A stretch of DNA of 64,000 bases from Hyperoplus lanceolatus (lineage: Eukaryota > Chordata > Actinopteri > Uranoscopiformes > Ammodytidae): contig JAMBYZ020000005.1 of NCBI GenBank assembly GCA_026929865.2, positions 56,953-120,952 of the forward strand. The letters run 5' to 3'. The notes beneath the pieces are model-generated. The model did no database searches, had not been told where the DNA came from, and was given only the letters and a program-made list of their open reading frames with translations. Positions within the stretch are counted from its first letter, which is position 1. Each line of letters starts with the position of its first letter. The translations under genes and the position numbers were made by a program. Shown piece after piece: positions 60,037-64,000 of this stretch.

Positions 60037-60317
60037 GGTGACCTCATGGGGTGACCTCATGGGGTTGTGAACTTTGACCCTGGAGTTGAATAACTCTGGA
60101 ATAACAGGCGTTTTTTTAAATTGAATCAAAATCATACTCTAATTTCTCACATATTTTCAATATCAAGTGGGCTTTTATTCTGAAACTACACATCGAAATG
60201 TCCTGAACTGTGTGTGGCCTCATGGGGTCGTGAACTATGACCCTGGAGTGGTATTTTCTGGAATAACAGGGCGTTTTTTTAGTGAATCGAAATCATATCT
60301 AATTGTCTCATATTTTC
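60037..60317 (-). repeat. Inverted block B44 (281 bp)
   Basis: Has TTGAATAACTC, CATACTCTAATTTCTCACAT, ACATCGAAATG and the AGATAATTTTTTGG junction B seen after B1 and B27. Confidence 0.9.
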
Positions 60318-61636
60318 AAAATTAGATAATTTTTTGGATTCAATTAAAAAAAAAACGCCCTGTTATTCCAGAGTCATTCCACTCCAGGGTCATAGTTCAC
60401 AACCCCATGAGGTCCCCCAAGAAGTTTCAGGACATTCTGATGTGTAGTTTCAAAATAAAAGCCCACTAGATATTGAAAATATGAGAGAAATTAGATATGA
60501 TTTTGGATTCAATTTTTTAAAAAACGCCCTGTTATTCCAGAGTCATTCCACTCCAGGGTCATAGTTCACGACCCCATGAGGCCACACAAAAAGTTTCAGG
60601 ACATTCTGATGTGCAGTTTCAAAATAAAAGCCCACTAGATATTGAAAATATGAGAAAAATTAGATATGATTTTGGATTCAATTTAAAAAAAAACGCCCTG
60701 TTATTCCAGAGTCATTCCACTCCAGGGTCATAGTTCACAACCCCATGAGGTCCCCCAAGAAGTTTCAGGACATTCTGATGTGTAGTTTCAGAATAAAAGC
60801 CCACTAGATATTGAAAATATGAGAGATATTAGATATGATTTTGGATTCAATTTAAAAAAAAACGCCCTGTTATTCCAGAGTCATTCCACTCCAGGGTCAT
60901 AGTTCACGACCCCATGAGGTCCCCCAAGAAGTTTCAGGACATTCTGATGTGTAGTTTCAGAATAAAAGCCCACTAGATATTGAAAATATGAGAGAAATTA
61001 GATATGATTTTGGATTCAATTTAAAAAAAAAACGCCCTGTTATTCCAGAGTCTTCAACTCCAGGGTCATAGTTCACAACACCATGAGGTCACCCAAGAAG
61101 TTTCAGGACATTCTGATGTGTAGTTTCAGAATAAAAGCCCACTAGATATTGAAAATATGAGAGAAATTAGATATGATTTTGGATTAAATTTTTAAAAAAA
61201 CGCCCTGTTATTCCAGAATCATTCCACTCCAGGGTCATAGTTCACGACCCCATGAGGCCACACAAAAAGTTTCAGGACATTCTGATGTGTAGTTTCAGAA
61301 TAAAAGCCCACTAGATATTGAAAATATGAGAGCAATTAGATATGATTTTGGATTCAATTTTTGAAAAAACGCCCTGTTATTCCAGAGTCATTCCACTCCA
61401 GGGTCATAGTTCACGACCCCATGAAGCCACACAAAAAGTTTCAGGACATTCTGATGTGTAGTTTCAGAATAAAAGCCCACTAGATATTGAAAATATGAGA
61501 GCAATTAGATATGATTTTGGATTCAATTTTTAAAAAAACACCCTGTTATTCCAGAGTCATTCCACTGCAGGGTCATAATTCACAACCCCATGAGGTCACA
61601 CAAGAAGATTCAGGACATTCTGATGTGTACTTTCAG
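60318..61636 (+). repeat. Direct tract D44 (~7.8 monomers)
   Basis: Has GAGAGATATTAG and a small deletion near 61051 (GAGTCTTCAACTCCAGGG), CACAACACCATGAGG, and AATTTTTGAAAAAACGCC with a GAAGCC monomer as in D3. The GAAGCC monomer here keeps TTCAGGACATTC. Confidence 0.92.
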
Positions 61637-61926
61637 GGTGACCTCATGGGGTGACCTCATGCGGTTGTGAACTTTGACCCTGGAGTTGAATGACTCTGGA
61701 ATAACAGGGCGTTTTTTTTTAATTGAATCCAAAATTATATCTATTTTCTCTCATATTTTCAATATCAAGTGGGCTTTTATTCTGAAACTACACATCAGAA
61801 TGTCCTGAAACTTTGTGTGTGGCCTAATGGGGTCGTGAACTATGACCCTGGAGTGGAATGACTCTGGAATAACAGGGCGTTTTTTTTAATTGAATCGAAA
61901 TCATATCTAATTTGTCTCATATTTTC
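61637..61926 (-). repeat. Inverted block B45 (290 bp)
   Basis: Shares CATGCGGTTGTG with B4. The second half reads GGAGTGGAATGACTCTGG, the full monomer form, where other blocks have GGAATTTTCTGG. It therefore keeps an ancestral state or was converted by a direct monomer. Confidence 0.92.
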
Positions 61927-62400
61927 AAAATTAGATATGATTTTGGATTCAATAAAAAAAAAAACGCCCTGTTATTCCAGAGTCATTCCACTCCAGGGTC
62001 ATAGTTCACAACCCCATGAGGTCCCCCAAGAAGTTTCAGGACATTCTGATGTGTAGTTTCAAAATAAAAGCCCACTAGATATTGAAAATATGAGAGTAAT
62101 TAGATATGATTTTGGATTCAATTTAAAAAAAAACGCCCTGTTATTCCAGAGTCATTCCACTCCAGGGTCATAGTTCACAACCCCACGAGGTCCCCCAAGA
62201 ACTTTCAGGACATTCTGATGTGTAGTTTCAAAATAAAAGCCCACTAGATATTGAAAATATGAGAGAAATTAGATACGATTTTGGATTCAATTTAAAAAAA
62301 AACGCCCTGTTATTCCAGAGTCATTCCACTGCAGGGTCATAATTCACAACCCCATGAGGTCACACAAGAAGATTCAGGACATTCTGATGTGTACTTTCAG
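61927..62400 (+). repeat. Direct tract D45 (~2.8 monomers)
   Basis: Has GAGAGTAATTAG, CCACGAGGTCCCCC and GATACGATTTTGG, resembling D4 at 5.06 kb. Confidence 0.93.
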
Positions 62401-62689
62401 GGTGACCTCATGGGGTGACCGCATGGGGTTGTGAACTTTGACCCTGGAGTTGAATGACTCTGGAATAACAGGGCGTTTTTTAAATTGAATCCAAAATCAT
62501 ATCTAATTTCTCTCATATTTTCAATATCAAGTGGGCTTTTATTCTGAAACTACACATCAGAATGTCCTGAAACTTTGTGTGTGGCCTCATGGGGTCGTGA
62601 ACTATGACCCTGGAGTGGAATTTTTCTGGAATAAAAGGGCGTTTTTTTTTAATTGAATCGAAATCATATCTAATTTGTCTCATATTTTC
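62401..62689 (-). repeat. Inverted block B46 (289 bp, last in window)
   Basis: Has GACCGCATGGGG and AATAAAAGGGCG. Confidence 0.92.
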
Positions 62690-64000
62690 AAAATTAGATA
62701 TGATTTTGGATTCAATTAAAAAAAAACGCCCTGTTATTCCAGAGTCATTCCACTCCAGGGTCATAGTTCACAACCCCATGAGGTCCCCCAAGAAGTTTCA
62801 GGACATTCTGATGTGTAGTTTCAAAATAAAAGCCCACTAGATATTGAAAATATTAGAGAAATTAGATATGATTTTGGATTCAATTTAAAAAAAAACGCCC
62901 TGTTATTCCAGAGTCATTCCACTCCAGGGTCATAGTTCACGACCCCATGAGGTCCCTCAAGAACTTTCAGGACATTCTGATGTGTAGTTTCAGAATAAAA
63001 GCCCACTAGATATTGAAAATATGAGAGAAATTAGATATGATTTTGGATTAAATTAAAAAAAAAAACGCCCTGTTATTCCAGAGTCATTCCACTCCAGGGT
63101 CATAGTTCACAACCCCATGAGGTCCCCCAAGAAGTTTCAGGACATTCTGATGTGTAGTTTCAGAATAAAAGCCCACTAGATATTGAAAATATGAGAGAAA
63201 TTAGATATGATTTTGGATTCAATTTAAAAAAAAAACGCCCTGTTATTCCAGAGTCATTCCACTCCAGGGTCATAGTTCACGACCCCATGAGGCCACACAA
63301 AAAGTTTCAGGACATTCTTATGTGTAGTTTCAGAATAAAAGCCCACTAGATATTGAAAATATGAGAGCAATTAGATATGATTTTGGATTCAATTTAAAAA
63401 AAAACGCCCTGTTATTCCAGAGTCATTCCACTCCAGGGTCATAGTTCACAACCCCATGAGGTCCCCCAAGAAGTTTCAGGACATTCTGATGTGTAGTTTC
63501 AGAATAAAAGCCCACTAGATATTGAAAATATGAGAGAAATTAGATATGATTTTGGATTCAATTTAAAAAAAAACGCCCTGTTATTCCAGAATCATTCCAC
63601 TCCAGGGTCATAGTTCACGACCCCATGAGGTCCCCCAAGAAGTTCCAGGACATTCTGATGTGTAGTTTCAGAATAAAAGCCCACTAGATATTGAAAATAT
63701 GAGAGAAATTAGATATGATTTTGGATTCAATTTTTAAAAAACCGCCCTGTTATTCCAGAGTCATTCCACTCCAGGGTCATAGTTCACGACCCCATGAGGT
63801 CCCCCAAGAAGTTTCAGGACATTCTGGTGTGTAGTTTCAGAATAAAAGCCCACTAGATATTGAAAATATGAGAGAAATTAGATATGATTTTGGATTCAAT
63901 TTAAAAAAAAACGCCCCCTTATTCCAGAGTCATTCCACTCCAGGGTCATAATTCACAACCCCATGAGGTCAGCCAAGAAGTTTCAGGACATTCCGATGTG
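62690..64000 (+). repeat. Direct tract D46 (at least 7.8 monomers, open at right)
   Basis: Runs off the window. Marks: AATATTAGAG, GAGGTCCCTCAAG, ATTCTTATGTG, AAGTTCCAGG, CTGGTGTGTAG, CGCCCCCTTATTCC. The last monomer reads CATAATTCACAACCCC, the start of a junction-like state, but GTCAGCCAAGAAG and not the CACACAAGAAGATT form. Confidence 0.93.

Larger units (their letters stand above)
1..64000. repeat. Satellite DNA array, ~169 bp monomer with periodic inverted blocks
   Basis: The same unit recurs across the entire window without a flank. In the first kilobase TTCAGGACAT starts at 1, 171, 339, 508, 677, 847 and 1018, giving periods of 168-171 bp. Most of the period variation comes from the A-run before CGCCCTG. 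About 80 percent of the window reads in the + orientation and about 20 percent (46 blocks) in the - orientation. Neighbouring monomers differ by only a few substitutions, so homogenisation looks recent (inference). No unique sequence, gene, transposon or telomere repeat breaks the array. I do not recognise the family. The monomer length is close to a nucleosome plus linker, as in many centromeric satellites, but length alone does not prove a centromere. Confidence 0.98.

Noticed and set aside
1-64000. CRISPR-like array
   Set aside because: Repeats are about 169 bp, directly adjoining, with no unique spacers and no cas genes.
1-64000. Primate alpha satellite because of the similar period
   Set aside because: The sequence does not match the alpha consensus as I know it and lacks the CENP-B box. 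Only the length is similar.
1-64000. LTR or retrovirus-like element
   Set aside because: No primer-binding site, polypurine tract, gag/pol-like frame or paired long terminal repeats. The repeated units are all the same satellite.

Overview
The whole 64 kb window is one tandem satellite DNA array. I find no protein-coding gene, RNA gene, transposon or CRISPR array. The basic monomer is about 168-170 bp and AT-rich. Read on the + strand it runs: TTCAGGACATTCTGATGTG, then AATAAAAGCCCACTAGATA, a TTAGATATGATTTTGGATTC segment, a short T-run/A-run (variable, about 5-13 A), CGCCCTGTTATTCCAGAG, CATTCCACTCCAGGGTCATA, and a CCCCATGAGG segment. The window holds about 380 monomer equivalents. All open reading frames are translations of this monomer in different frames (the recurring 'PCYSRVIPLQGHSS', 'KKFQDILM' and 'SHIFKIRYDFGFN' peptides). 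The sequence suggests a large eukaryotic chromosome's heterochromatin, possibly centromeric or pericentromeric, resolved by long reads. I do not recognise the satellite family and cannot name a species.

The striking feature is a second level of organisation. The + strand array is interrupted 46 times by a short block in reverse orientation. Except in a few damaged copies, this block is always the same piece: about 280-295 bp, or about 1.7 monomers. It is bounded by two invariant switch points. Junction A (+ to -) carries a doubled 13-mer TGACCTCATGGGG after a diagnostic variant monomer (usually CTGCAGGGTCATAATTC...AAGAAGATTCAGG...TGTACTTTCAGGG). Junction B (- to +) is a tight hairpin: CATATCTAATTT, a loop of about 13-14 nt, then AAATTAGATATG. 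The direct tracts between blocks vary in length but only in whole-monomer steps: about 306, 473, 644, 810, 981, 1140-1150, 1310-1320, 1465-1490, 1656, 1830, 2162 and 2333 bp, i.e. n+0.8 monomers with n from 1 to 13. Block-to-block spacing is therefore roughly 600 + n x 168 bp. This fits a single ancestral inversion amplified as punctuation in a higher-order repeat, while unequal exchange added or removed whole direct monomers.

Layout: 1-7.9 kb is the least regular part (scrambled block at 1.56-1.81 kb, short block at 5.54 kb, degenerate stretch 7.3-7.9 kb). 8-31 kb contains segments duplicated at offsets of about 15.2, 15.7 and 18.9 kb. 15-18.7 kb is duplicated at 35-39.9 kb. 19.5-22.4 kb is a 1.43 kb tandem duplication. 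40.3-42.2 kb is a 0.93 kb tandem duplication. 43.1-44.0 kb holds the shortest units. 44-58 kb is enriched in a CTCGAG-bearing monomer subtype. 58-64 kb returns to subtypes seen near 7-27 kb. Local lesions (51.4, 54.26, 13.37, 55.72 and 7.8 kb) are the only non-satellite-like bases. All counts and alignments were made by eye.
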